A DNA stretch of 32,591 bases from Deltaproteobacteria bacterium (GTDB taxonomy: Bacteria; Desulfobacterota; Desulfuromonadia; Geobacterales; JAJYBI01), in NCBI GenBank assembly GCA_021779095.1, contig JAJYBI010000037.1:1-32591 (forward strand), given 5' to 3'. Positions within the stretch are counted from its first letter, which is position 1; each line of letters starts with the position of its first letter. The notes under the pieces were generated by a model. It had not been told where the DNA came from. It worked only from the letters and a program-made list of their open reading frames with translations, and did not search any database. Of this stretch, positions 25,060 through 32,591 are shown in pieces. The position numbers and the translations under genes were made by a program.

Positions 25060-25446
25060 ATTGTGTGCCCTCTATCTGATGGCTCGCCGTCCGTGGTCGT
25101 TTGTGTGCACTGTCCCGTTGCATGCCCGCCGTTCGTCGGCATGCAGCCGCCGTACGACTTGGTTCTCCAGGTACGGCATTCGGCAGTCGGCGGTCGAACA
25201 CCGCGCCTGCGGGTGAAATCGTCGGCCTTGTGATTCTAATCGTCAGTAATGGTAAAAAGTTTAATCGAAATTCAGGATCGGAACATTTTCCCGGGCAATC
25301 GATACACTTGAAATCGGCGAGCGGTACTGGGATGGCGTAGCGGTGCAGTAACGGATATTGTGTCGGCTTGAAAAAGGGGGGAAGGGGCGATCGGATGAGC
25401 GGAGTCTTCCGAAGTGAGCAAATGGCGGAACGGCTGCCGGCCGGCC
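25060..25446. other. Intergenic region between the histidine kinase and PilZ genes
   Basis: These 387 bases hold no convincing gene. They contain the sigma-28-like promoter for the kinase (25237-25263), leaving a leader of about 170 bases before the kinase start. No clear terminator follows the PilZ stop. Overlapping small frames here lack ribosome-binding sites and are not called. Confidence 0.6.
25237..25263 (-). promoter_or_regulatory. Sigma-28-like promoter for the histidine kinase
   Basis: The minus strand has TAAACTTT at 25256-25263, an 11-base spacer, and GACGATTA at 25237-25244. The -35 differs from TAAAGTTT at one place and the -10 from GCCGATAA at two. The spacing is exact. It is somewhat weaker than the promoter before cheY. 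The start would be near 25230. Confidence 0.62.
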
Positions 25447-26154
25447 TCACCACTTCGTCATCATCTCCCGCAGCTCGCGGACGATCTCGGCCTGCTGGAG
25501 GTTGATGAAATGGGAGATCTGATGTTCGCTTTTCGTGTTGACGACGTTCAGCTCGAATACGTACTTGAACTGGCCGTTGACAGCACCCTTCCGGAGCAGT
25601 GCGCAGTCGGCGGTCAGCGAGGTCCCCTTCAGGTCCATCGTGACGGTCCCCCGGTCATGCTCCTCGATGGGAACCTCATCCCGGGCGAGGATCGCCACCC
25701 CGCCGATGGAGATGTCATATATCTGACCCGAAATGGACTTCGTGCCGTCCCTGAAGGTCACGTCGAGCCGGTCGGCCACCTTAACCCGCACATACTTCCT
25801 CCGCTCCGAGGGGATCGTCGCATAGGCAAGGCTGCCGAGCAGGGCGAATTTCGACACGGCGTCGATGCTAAGTACCTTGGCCACAACCGGATGGGGGAGC
25901 AGTTCGCACTGAATGAGGGTCGCCTTCTGCATGGCGATGGCAGCGGCCTGCACGCTGTGGACCGTGACCTCCACCACCCCCTTGTCGATATTCTTGACCT
26001 CCGCTTCGAAGCTGATGGGGACTTCCTTGTAGTAGTTCAACAGGGAGATCTTGCCGCCAGAGCGCCTTTTCATGACGGTTGCCAGCACGTCGAGGATTGC
26101 CGCCGCGTCCTGTCGCGCCTCCTGCACATTGATGATGGTGTAGTGTTCCAGCAT
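25447..26154 (-). CDS. PilZ-domain protein, flagellar-locus paralogue 2
   Basis: This encodes 235 residues from an ATG at 26154 (AGGA about ten bases upstream). An earlier in-frame ATG at 26256 would add a segment with no family likeness. The N-terminal beta-rich domain (about 1-110) is followed by a PilZ domain with R119 and R123 (ERRKYVRV) and a complete D147-I-S149-I-G-G152 motif, so c-di-GMP binding is well supported. The C-terminal helix (INLQQAEIVRELREMMTKW) matches that of the PilZ protein at 2072-2800, making the pair probable paralogues. It is encoded upstream of the signalling block. A role in c-di-GMP control of motility is inferred from context. Confidence 0.88.
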   Translation of the reverse strand: MLEHYTIINVQEARQDAAAILDVLATVMKRRSGGKISLLNYYKEVPISFEAEVKNIDKGVVEVTVHSVQAAAIAMQKATLIQCELLPHPVVAKVLSIDAVSKFALLGSLAYATIPSERRKYVRVKVADRLDVTFRDGTKSISGQIYDISIGGVAILARDEVPIEEHDRGTVTMDLKGTSLTADCALLRKGAVNGQFKYVFELNVVNTKSEHQISHFINLQQAEIVRELREMMTKW

Positions 26155-26484
26155 GCGACGGGCATCCTTTCCAGTCGGGTGGACGGATACGGTCCGTACC
26201 GAAACCAGCTTGATAGCGCGAGAAGGCATGCAGCAACTGTTCCACAATGGTTGCATTCAACGGTGCGGTTTCACTATCAGACCAGCATGCATCTCCTGCC
26301 GCGCAACCACGGGGAAACGATACCGTTACCGGGTAACCATCGATTCAGGCGGAGCAATTCCTCCTGATCGTATCTATCGGCAGCATCCCGCAATCCCTGT
26401 AACTTTTTCTGCAGCCGCTATAATTTCAACTAACGGTCAGGCTGTTTCCGACAGCAACCGTATATCATCGACGAGGTAGCCGCC
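26155..26484. other. Divergent intergenic region between PilZ and hydrolase genes
   Basis: These 330 bases separate genes that point away from each other. A 13-bp palindrome with arms GTTACC and GGTAAC lies at 26325-26337 and could be an operator. A TATAAT at 26419-26424 on the plus strand could be the -10 of a promoter for the hydrolase gene, but no good -35 is present. No gene is supported here. Confidence 0.45.
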
Positions 26485-27210
26485 ATGCGAGATCGGACTC
26501 TCCCTCTGCTGGTGCTCCTGCCGGGCATGGACGGCACCGGCAGGATGTTCGGGCCGCTTCTGTCGGCATTGCCGCAACGGGTCTCCACGGTCGTCGTCGC
26601 CTACCCACCGGACCGGCCGCTCGGTTACGCAGGTCTCCTGCCGCTCGTCCGGGATGCGATCCCGCAGGACGGACCGTGCATCCTCCTGGGTGAATCGTTC
26701 TCCGGCCCCCTCGCGCTGATGGCGGCACGGGACGGCGCCGTCCGGGGGGTGATCCTCTGCGCCTCGTTCATCGAAAGTCCCGTCCCCCGATTCCTGTCAC
26801 GGCTCGCCTGCCTCGTCAACCCGGCGACGGTCCGGCTCGTTCCCTGGTGCATCAGGCGGCGGGCGATCCTCAGACGGAACGGGTCGACCGCGACCCGCGC
26901 GCTGCTGGAAACGATCCGCGGCTCCGTCTCGCCCGCGGTCATGGCCGCCCGGGTACGGAGTATCCTGGCGCTTGACGGCGCCGCTGCGCTGCGCGCCTGC
27001 CCCGTACCGATCCTCTACCTCGCCGCCGCACACGACACGCTCGTCACGCGGAAGAGCCTCGCGCGGATAGTTCGCATCCGGCCCGACGCAGACGTCGTTA
27101 CCATAAACGGCCCGCACCTGCTTCTCCAGGAGGCGCCGGCCGCGGCGGCAGGGGCCATCGTGAAGTTCATCGGCGAGGTCGCGGACCTGCCGGACAGTGA
27201 CGCGCCGTAG
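26485..27210 (+). CDS. Alpha/beta-hydrolase fold protein
   Basis: This encodes 241 residues with GAGG nine bases before the ATG. The N-terminal strand and oxyanion region reads LLVLLPGMDGTGRMFGP. The nucleophile elbow is G69-E-S71-F-S, the acid is D184 (AAAHDTLV) and the histidine H211 (NGPHLLLQ), a complete catalytic triad in the usual order. There is no signal peptide, so it is cytoplasmic. The substrate cannot be told from sequence. It stands alone on the plus strand and converges with the DksA-like gene, with a 54-base gap. It has no evident link to the flagellar genes. Confidence 0.85.
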   Translation: MRDRTLPLLVLLPGMDGTGRMFGPLLSALPQRVSTVVVAYPPDRPLGYAGLLPLVRDAIPQDGPCILLGESFSGPLALMAARDGAVRGVILCASFIESPVPRFLSRLACLVNPATVRLVPWCIRRRAILRRNGSTATRALLETIRGSVSPAVMAARVRSILALDGAAALRACPVPILYLAAAHDTLVTRKSLARIVRIRPDADVVTINGPHLLLQEAPAAAAGAIVKFIGEVADLPDSDAP

Positions 27211-27264
27211 TGTGACGTGGCCGGATCGGACCGGCGGGAACGCCCCTGCCTGCGCATGCGCCCT

Positions 27265-27657
27265 TCACATCGTCACGCCCGGCGGATGGGAAGGGCCTTC
27301 CCGCTTCTCCTGGTCTGCGATGCAATACCGGGCAAACGGCATCACCTGCAGGCGCTCTTCGGGAATCTCCTCGCCGCACGCATCGCAGATGCCGTAGGTA
27401 CCCTGCTCCAGCCGGCCCATCGCCTCGTCCAGTGCCGTCAACTCCTGCATACGTATGCTTGCCACCTGCAGTCCCGTATCCTCAAGCAGATCGATCAACC
27501 CTCGTTCGGCGGGATCGAGCGGCAGGTCGAACTGACCATGGAGCTCTTCCCCCGTCTGCCGAAACAGTTCCGTACGAACGTCGTTCCACATGGCGCGCTT
27601 CTTTTCGCGGAGCATGTCGCGAAGGATTACCTGCCGTTTGGTCGTCATCCTCGTCAT
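27265..27657 (-). CDS. DksA/TraR-family protein with an incomplete zinc finger
   Basis: This encodes 130 residues from the ATG at 27657 (GGAGG six bases upstream; the longer frame to 27762 is rejected). The N-terminal coiled coil (about 8-85, RQVILRDMLREKKR, LDEAMGRLEQGTYGICDACG) is followed by the C4-type finger. Cysteines are C91, C94 and C112, but the fourth position is D115 (YCIADQEK) rather than Cys. DksA relatives enter the RNA polymerase secondary channel and act with ppGpp. The change to Asp may still bind zinc or may mark a zinc-independent variant. The gene lies downstream of an EF-G paralogue on the same strand, 461 bases away, and is probably transcribed on its own. Confidence 0.85.
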   Translation of the reverse strand: MTRMTTKRQVILRDMLREKKRAMWNDVRTELFRQTGEELHGQFDLPLDPAERGLIDLLEDTGLQVASIRMQELTALDEAMGRLEQGTYGICDACGEEIPEERLQVMPFARYCIADQEKREGPSHPPGVTM

Positions 27658-27917
27658 ATCGCACCTCCCACCCAGAGTTGATCGAAACCGGCGCCGGAAG
27701 AAACCCGACATCACGGCATCTCCCCTGCGGGGCCACCTGCCGGACCACCGGCCCGCTCGCACCGTTCCCGGACGGGGCGCCGGCCAGACGCCGGACCGTG
27801 CCCGGCCTCGACCTTTCGTGGCGTTCCGACGGACGGCACGATCTCCGGAACCGGGATACCTGGCCGTTCGGGTTCTCTCCCTGCTGCATATTCATATTTA
27901 ATAGTACTCCCAGGCAA

Positions 27918-27943
27918 CGACAACGCAAACCGAAGCGTTGTCG
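27918..27943. repeat. Perfect 9-bp inverted repeat upstream of the DksA-like gene
   Basis: CGACAACGC (27918-27926) and GCGTTGTCG (27935-27943) are exact complements around an 8-base loop. No T-run follows on either strand. It lies about 15-20 bases upstream of the AT-rich possible -10 of the DksA-like gene, so it could be an operator. Confidence 0.55.
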
Positions 27944-28066
27944 CGTGCCGGACCGCGACGACGGTCTGATGCCGATGATCGCCCCCGCCAACGGCGAGAC
28001 AGGTACGGGAGTCGGACAGGAGGGGATATCTGCATGGTTGACCGGAAGATGGGGAACCGGGAAGAA

Positions 28067-28089
28067 CGGGGCGGCGGCCCGTCGCCCCG
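28067..28089 (-). terminator. Possible terminator after the EF-G gene
   Basis: CGGGGCG and CGCCCCG form a 7-bp GC-rich stem with a 9-base loop, about 30 bases past the EF-G stop, followed on the minus strand by TTCTT. The tail is weak, so this is tentative. Confidence 0.45.
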
Positions 28090-28118
28090 GAACTGCCGGA
28101 GGGTACCGGGCCGTTGCA

Positions 28119-30194
28119 TCAGGGGGCTCGCTGCGTCAGGCCGAACCGCTCCTGCACCTCCGCCGGCGCCTCCGCAAACCGGAGGAACTCCATGGTGTAG
28201 TTCCCCCGCCCCCTGGTGGCGCTGCGCAGTTCGGTCATGTAGCCGAACATGGCGGCAAGGGGCGCCGTCGCCCGCACCACCTCGATCTCTCCCCGCGTGT
28301 CCAGCCGCTCCACGCGGCCGTGCTTCTGCTGGAGCGCGCCGAGCACCCCCCCCAGGTACTCCGTCGGGACCTCCAGCTCCAGGGCGACGATCGGCTCCAG
28401 GAGGTACGGTTCCCCCTCCCGGGCCGCCAGGACGAGCCCGCGCTGGGCCGCCCCCCTTAAGCCCGCCTCGGTGGGAGCCCCCTCTTCCAGCGGGATCGCA
28501 ACGATCTGCACCTCCAGGTCGGTGAGCCGGTAACCGGTCCGGCAGCCGGCCTCGCACCCCGACCGCAGGCTCTCCTCCAGCGCGGTCATCAGCTCCGGCG
28601 AGAGCGGCGGCTCCGCCGGCGGCAGGACGAGACGTACGCCGCTCCCACACGGCAGGGGGGTGAGCCGCAGCACGAGCTCCGCCGTCTCCCGGCGTCCCTT
28701 GATCTCCCGGTGAAACGTCTCCCGCCGCTCCACCGGCCGGCGGAGCGTCTCCCGGTAGACCACCCGCGGCCTGCCGGTGGCGACACGCACCCCGTACTCC
28801 CGTGCCAGCCGGTCGGTGATGATCTCCAGGTGGAGCTCACCCATGCCGGAGATGATCGTCTGGCCGGTCTCCCCGTCCTCATGCACCCGGAAGGTGGGGT
28901 CCTCCCACTGGAGCTGTTCCAGGGCGATCGGAAGCCGCTCCCGGTCGTCAGCCCCCTTCGCCTCCACCGCCAGCGACACCACCGGCTCCGGGACGGCGAG
29001 CCCTTCCAGCACAAGCGGCCGGTCCGGCGCGCACAGGGTATCGCCGGTGAGGGTCGCCTGGCAGCCGGGCACGGCGACGATATCGCCGGCGATCGCCTCC
29101 GCCACCTCCTCCCGGCGGTGGGCGTGCATCCGGAACAGGTGTCGTATCCGCTCCGGCACCTGCCGGCTGCTGTTTGCAACCGTCATCCCGGGACGCAGCG
29201 TCCCGCGGTAGATCCTTAAGTACGTGAGCCGCCGTCCCTCCTCCGCCATCACCTTGAAGGCGAGCGCCGTGAGCGGTGCGACGGGGTCGCAGGCAACCTC
29301 CTCCCGCTCGCCGGTGGCGGGATCGGCAGCGTTCCGCGGCGGCGGGTCGAGTGGCGAGGGGAGAAAGAAGCAGACCGCATCCAGGAGCGGCTGGACCCCC
29401 TTGTTGCGCAGCGCCGTCCCGAGGCAGACCGGCGTGATGGCACCGGCGAGCGTCCCGCACCGGAGAGCCGCCCGCAGCCGCTCCGCCGCCACCCGCCGCC
29501 CCTCCAGGTAGTCGGCCATGATCCCGTCGTCGAAGTCGGCGGCCGCCTCGGTGAGCTTCAGCCGCGCCTCCCGCACCGCCTCCGCCGCCCCGGCCGGGAC
29601 CGGTCCCCGCAGCACCGTCCCGCCCAGGTCCGACCCGTCGAAGCGGAGCGCCTCCTCGTCCATAAGGTCGATCACCCCCTCGAACGCCCCCTCCTCACCG
29701 ATGGGGAGCTGCAGGAGGACGGGGCACGCACGCAGCCGCTCTTCCATCTGCCGCAGCGTCTGGCGCCAGTCGGCGCCGATCCGGTCCATCTTGTTGATGA
29801 ACGAGATGCGCGGTACCCCGTAGCGCTCCGCCTGGCGCCAGACCGACTCGCTCTGGGACTGGACCCCCTCCACGGCGCTGAAGATCGCCACCGCCCCGTC
29901 CAGCACCCGCATGGAGCGCTCCACCTCGACGGTGAAGTCGATATGCCCCGGGGTATCGATGAGGTTGATGAGATAGCCGTGCCAGCGGAAGGTGGAGGCA
30001 GTGGCGGTGATGGTGATCCCCCGCTCCTGCTCCTGGGGCATCCAGTCCATGACCGCTCGGCCGTCGTGCACCTCACCCATCTTGTGGGTCTTGCCGCTGT
30101 AGAAGAGGAACCGCTCCGACAGGGTGGTCTTCCCCGCGTCGATGTGGGAGATGATGCCGATGTTACGGACGATGTCGCGTGATGGGTGGTCCAT
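28119..30194 (-). CDS. Elongation factor G paralogue (EF-G-like GTPase)
   Basis: This encodes 691 residues with GAGG before the ATG. The GTPase motifs are intact: P-loop S16-H-I-D-A-G-K22-T (GIISHIDAGKTT), DTPGH at 80-84 and NKMD at 134-137. Domains II to V follow in normal order, with the catalytic-domain stretch QTIISGMGELHLEIITDRL and the C-terminal PLAAMFGYMTELRSATRGRG. The length is typical of bacterial EF-G. It is not next to ribosomal protein genes or tuf, so it is probably an extra copy rather than the main fusA, and could act in recycling or under special conditions. A plausible sigma-70 promoter lies upstream. Confidence 0.93.
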   Translation of the reverse strand: MDHPSRDIVRNIGIISHIDAGKTTLSERFLFYSGKTHKMGEVHDGRAVMDWMPQEQERGITITATASTFRWHGYLINLIDTPGHIDFTVEVERSMRVLDGAVAIFSAVEGVQSQSESVWRQAERYGVPRISFINKMDRIGADWRQTLRQMEERLRACPVLLQLPIGEEGAFEGVIDLMDEEALRFDGSDLGGTVLRGPVPAGAAEAVREARLKLTEAAADFDDGIMADYLEGRRVAAERLRAALRCGTLAGAITPVCLGTALRNKGVQPLLDAVCFFLPSPLDPPPRNAADPATGEREEVACDPVAPLTALAFKVMAEEGRRLTYLRIYRGTLRPGMTVANSSRQVPERIRHLFRMHAHRREEVAEAIAGDIVAVPGCQATLTGDTLCAPDRPLVLEGLAVPEPVVSLAVEAKGADDRERLPIALEQLQWEDPTFRVHEDGETGQTIISGMGELHLEIITDRLAREYGVRVATGRPRVVYRETLRRPVERRETFHREIKGRRETAELVLRLTPLPCGSGVRLVLPPAEPPLSPELMTALEESLRSGCEAGCRTGYRLTDLEVQIVAIPLEEGAPTEAGLRGAAQRGLVLAAREGEPYLLEPIVALELEVPTEYLGGVLGALQQKHGRVERLDTRGEIEVVRATAPLAAMFGYMTELRSATRGRGNYTMEFLRFAEAPAEVQERFGLTQRAP

Positions 30195-30378
30195 AGTTCC
30201 TCGGTCGGCGCGAGAGCCGTCAACAGTCGCTCTCCGCGCGGCAGGCGTGCTTCATCTCCCGAACCCCGCTCACCGTCCCGGCCAGCAACACCGTCGACGC
30301 GGCCGGTAATGACGCGACGCCTGTGTGGCGGCAGCTGCAGATGAACACCTGCGCCAGCTGCTTCTCCGACCGACACCA

Positions 30379-30406
30379 AGTATATCCCCTCCTCCAGATT
30401 TGTCGA
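30379..30406 (-). promoter_or_regulatory. Candidate sigma-70 promoter for the EF-G paralogue
   Basis: The minus strand has TCGACA (30401-30406), a 16-base spacer and TATACT (30379-30384). It differs from the -35 consensus at one place. The start near 30372 leaves a leader of about 180 bases before the ATG. Confidence 0.45.
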
Positions 30407-30458
30407 AACCGGGCAGGATGTTTAACGCCCGATCATCAAGCAGTTCGGCATCAACACC

Positions 30459-30791
30459 GTGGATCACCTCTGGGAAAAGCTCGGCGGCGTCTGGGGCTAC
30501 CTTACACAAGAATGGTTCTCCCTGCGCCTGCCCGACGACGACAAGACCGAACGGCGCACCTTCACCGGCACCAGCCCGGCGTCGATCGAATGGCTCCTGT
30601 CCCATATCTCCGTCTGCATTACCTCATGTGCCGCACGGCTGGGCATCCCGGACCGGAAACAGGTCATGGCCGAACTGGCCACCCGGATTGAAAAGGTCTG
30701 CCCGGACAGCAGGTTTCAGCAAGAATTCGTCAAGAGGTCCATCAAGCTCGGCAAAGCCCCGGACCTGTGCGGAGTGACCTATGAAGAATAG
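30459..30791 (+). CDS. Hypothetical protein, 5' end uncertain
   Basis: This encodes 110 residues if translation starts at a GTG at 30459, which lacks a ribosome-binding site. The frame is open back to a TAA about 35 bases upstream (IIKQFGINTV precedes the GTG and reads like protein), while an ATG at 30418 lies in another frame. A single-base indel near 30432 would join that ATG to this frame, so the 5' end may be frameshifted. The product is rich in Trp, Leu and charged residues (HLWEKLGGVWGYLTQEWFSL), with no recognised domain. Its 3' end overlaps the helix-turn-helix gene by 11 bases, so the two are probably translated together. Confidence 0.5.
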   Translation: MDHLWEKLGGVWGYLTQEWFSLRLPDDDKTERRTFTGTSPASIEWLLSHISVCITSCAARLGIPDRKQVMAELATRIEKVCPDSRFQQEFVKRSIKLGKAPDLCGVTYEE

Positions 30792-30999
30792 GAAAGAAGC
30801 GGAAGCGATAGCAGACGATCCCCTGCCCTACTACTCGCCGCTGGAACTGGCGAAAAGGTGGCGCTGCTCGCGGTCATCGGTGGACCGGATCGCCCAACGG
30901 GCAGAACTGAAAAGGATGTATCTAGGGGAAGGAAAGAACGGGATTGTCCGGTACATCAGAAAGGAGGTAGAGACCTATGAAGAATCACGAATAATTTAA
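30781..30999 (+). CDS. Small helix-turn-helix DNA-binding protein (excisionase-like)
   Basis: This encodes 72 residues with GGAG six bases before the ATG. A MerR/AlpA-like helix-turn-helix fills most of it (YYSPLELAKRWRCSRSSVDR), the kind found in excisionases and small regulators of integrated elements. It overlaps the preceding gene. No integrase lies within the window, so the association with a genomic island is inferred from family type and the neighbouring IS and foreign-looking gene. A strong hairpin follows the stop. Confidence 0.72.
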   Translation: MKNRKEAEAIADDPLPYYSPLELAKRWRCSRSSVDRIAQRAELKRMYLGEGKNGIVRYIRKEVETYEESRII

Positions 31000-31020
31000 A
31001 ACTAACTACTGCTCCACACA

Positions 31021-31050
31021 CTCCCCCGGCCCCGCAAGTCCCCGGGGGAG
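31021..31050. terminator. GC-rich hairpin after the helix-turn-helix gene
   Basis: CTCCCCCGG (31021-31029) pairs with CCGGGGGAG (31042-31050) around a 12-base loop. The stem is strong, but neither side has a long T-run, so it may slow or end transcription of both converging genes. Confidence 0.5.
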
Positions 31051-31066
31051 CGAATAATTCAAGATC

Positions 31067-32497
31067 TTATAGATGAAACTTTTCTTTTAATTCCTCGTAG
31101 GCAATTGCTAATTGACCAGTAAAAACACCATTAGTGAGAAAATGCCGGAACGAATCAACAGCATCATTACGTATCGTGTAAGTAGTGTCAGGGCCTCTTG
31201 ATAAAAAATGTGGTTCAACAAGATGTTTTTTCATAATTTTTATAATGTCATTGCGCTTAGTTGATCTTCCGAACACGCCAGTAAAAAAATTGCTTTCAGC
31301 AACATTTTTTACTTTTACAGTTCCTTTGTCAGTAAATTTATGAATAAATTCAGACATATCGTGCCTCAAATCATCTTTATCATAAAACTTAGCACCATCA
31401 TTTGTTTGACACATTTTAATAATTCTATCAGCAGCTTGATCAGTTTTTATATCCAAAAACTTAGATAAACCAAAGTTCTTACAGTAAGCTATATTTCCAC
31501 CGACAAAAATACATTTTTGAAATACTGTTTTATCATTAAATTGACAATTGGCAAATGTAACGTTTTCAAATACACATTTGTGTATTTTTACATTCGACAG
31601 ATCGAGTTTCGATACAGTTCGTATAAAATACAAATTAGCAATTTCGTTGTCTGGTAACAAAGAAATATATTTTTTAGTTCTTTCAGCAGAAGTTTCACCA
31701 GTGCCGGAGAGAGCATCTATAGCAATTAATGATAAAGTGGTAGCAAGCTTGTTCGCTTTATTTGCTATTTCTTCAAAAGTTTCATATTTAGCAGACCTTA
31801 TAATTAACTGTTGAAGAAGAATTTTAATATTTTCAAATGCCATTTCATCTTGAATAGTTGCTTGTTCAAATATTGCACTTGCTATATCATCAATAAAAGT
31901 GCCTTTATCAACAATTTTGTCAACAATATCAATAAGCCTTTTAGATTTAACTTTAGCATAATCAATTATCTGCTCAGCTATCAGATTAAAATATATCTGA
32001 TCATTAACAAAGTTCCATTTACCACCATGGTTCCTAATAAGAGGGTGGTCTTTTAAACTTCCTTCCTTAGCAGACAAATCGATTAAAGACTTTATAGATT
32101 TATCAGTAAGAGTATCCTTGCAACACCTGATAATCTCAGTCAGCTTTTCCGTTGTTGGTTCTTCACCGCAAGCAATAATTTCAGCAAACTCGCGACATAT
32201 ATTAATTTGATCTTCAGCGTTTATTGGGAGCTTTTGACGAACTTCTTCACGTTCACAAAGTGAAATAATGATCCATTGCAAAATAGTTGAACCAGTTTTT
32301 GCTGTATCTGGCATTTTGTCAGATCTGCTTATCAAGTCAGCTATAAGGTTTAAAATAAAGCCTCTACCTATGAAACTAGTCTCCTTGTTTCCCCTGATAT
32401 CACTTTTTGCTAACTCAAATATTCTTACTGAATTATTAACTTTGACTTGATCTTCATCAAATCTGAGAATGTAAATTGAACTGTGTATCTGCTTCAT
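31067..32497 (-). pseudogene. C-terminal remnant of a STAND-like protein with pentapeptide-like repeats, cut by an IS
   Basis: The reading frame encodes about 476 residues but has no natural start; the open frame continues upstream into the end of an IS256-family element. Composition is strongly AT-rich compared with the flagellar genes. Residues about 158-180 (GKWNFVNDQIYFNLIAEQII) resemble the winged-helix end of NACHT/STAND ATPases. Residues about 297-335 form pentapeptide-like repeats (LDLSN, CVFEN, VTFAN, CQFND). The P-loop part is missing, presumably on the far side of the IS. Proteins with this layout are often antiphage or immune-type sensors, but that is a guess here. An ATG at 32497 could allow expression of the tail alone, though no ribosome-binding site is evident. 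Confidence 0.5.
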
Positions 32498-32591
32498 GAG
32501 ATAGTGGGTACCCCCCCACCCTAGGAGCAGAGACGATGGCAATAAAACCGGAGCTACTGGACGAACTTTTAACCGACTGCAAGACCCCTGG
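32498..32591 (+). mobile_element. Left end of an IS256-family insertion sequence (continues past the window)
   Basis: A terminal-repeat-like GAGATAGTGGGTACCCCC followed by GGAG and a transposase start lies here, and it interrupts the gene on the minus strand. The exact boundary cannot be fixed because the other end is outside the window. Confidence 0.7.
32536..32591 (+). CDS. IS256-family transposase, N-terminal 18 residues only
   Basis: Translation gives MAIKPELLDELLTDCKTP, matching the conserved N-terminus of IS256 (mutator-type, DDE) transposases, in which PELLDELL and a KTP/KKPE stretch are typical. GGAG lies eight bases upstream. The remainder of the gene is beyond the right edge. Confidence 0.75.
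   Translation, partial: MAIKPELLDELLTDCKTP

Larger units (their letters stand above)
27658..28118. other. Intergenic region between EF-G and DksA-like genes
   Basis: These 461 bases hold no supported gene. They contain a hairpin after EF-G (28067-28089), a perfect 9-bp dyad (27918-27943) and an AT-rich patch at about 27890-27905 that could include a -10 for the DksA-like gene, with no unambiguous -35. Confidence 0.5.

Noticed and set aside
26374..26381. GCCGATAG on the minus strand upstream of the second PilZ gene, like a sigma-28 -10
   Set aside because: No TAAA-type -35 is found at the required 11-base spacing; the nearest similar motif is about 18 bases away.
1..32591. CRISPR arrays, tRNA or rRNA genes
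   Set aside because: No regularly spaced repeats, cloverleaf sequence or rRNA stretches were noticed on either strand, although no dedicated scan could be run.

Overview
The window reads as GC-rich chromosome from a flagellated, Geobacter-like member of the Desulfuromonadota (former Deltaproteobacteria). This is an inference from the flagellar gene order, the sigma-54 and sigma-28 type promoters, the PilZ and CheX neighbours and the coding style; no rRNA or other marker gene is present to prove it. More AT-rich, mobile-element-associated DNA sits at both edges.

Layout. (1) 1-1817: a REP-associated tyrosine transposase (RAYT) gene runs off the left edge. A small AT-rich membrane-protein gene follows, bracketed by perfect 25-bp inverted repeats, and then a 3' remnant of the same RAYT. 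(2) 2072-2800: a PilZ-domain protein. (3) 3084-21653, all on the minus strand: the core flagellar cluster, in transcription order flgB-flgC-fliE-fliF-fliG-fliH-fliI-fliJ-motE-like-fliK-flgD-flgE, then a hairpin and a new sigma-54 promoter, then fliL-fliM-fliN-fliO-fliP-fliQ-fliR-flhB, ending in a strong intrinsic terminator. (4) 21953-26154, minus strand: a signalling block with a second PilZ protein, a soluble PAS histidine kinase, a single-domain CheY, a CheX phosphatase and a CheC/CheX-like domain fused to a receiver that has lost its phosphorylation residues. Two sigma-28-like promoters precede the kinase and cheY. (5) 26485-30194: an alpha/beta hydrolase (+), a DksA/TraR-like protein with an incomplete zinc finger (-) and an EF-G paralogue (-). 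(6) 30459-32591: two small genes (one a helix-turn-helix protein) that look like part of an integrated element, then a large AT-rich gene remnant with pentapeptide-like repeats, cut by the left end of an IS256-family element that continues past the right edge.

How the genes work together. The sigma-54 promoters at flgB and fliL would drive assembly of the rod, MS ring, C ring, export apparatus and hook. The kinase/CheY/CheX/CheC-like block, under sigma-28-type promoters, would be made late, when the motor exists, and could set the level of phospho-CheY acting on FliM. PilZ proteins at both ends of the locus suggest additional cyclic-di-GMP input. flhA, flhF, flhG, fliA, flagellin and the stator genes are not in the window.

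Most notable: the FliK hook-length protein is unusually large (1251 residues), the CheX-like/pseudo-receiver fusion sits in a compact late-flagellar signalling module, and an IS-interrupted STAND-like gene lies at the right edge. Product names come from reading motifs; no database search was run.
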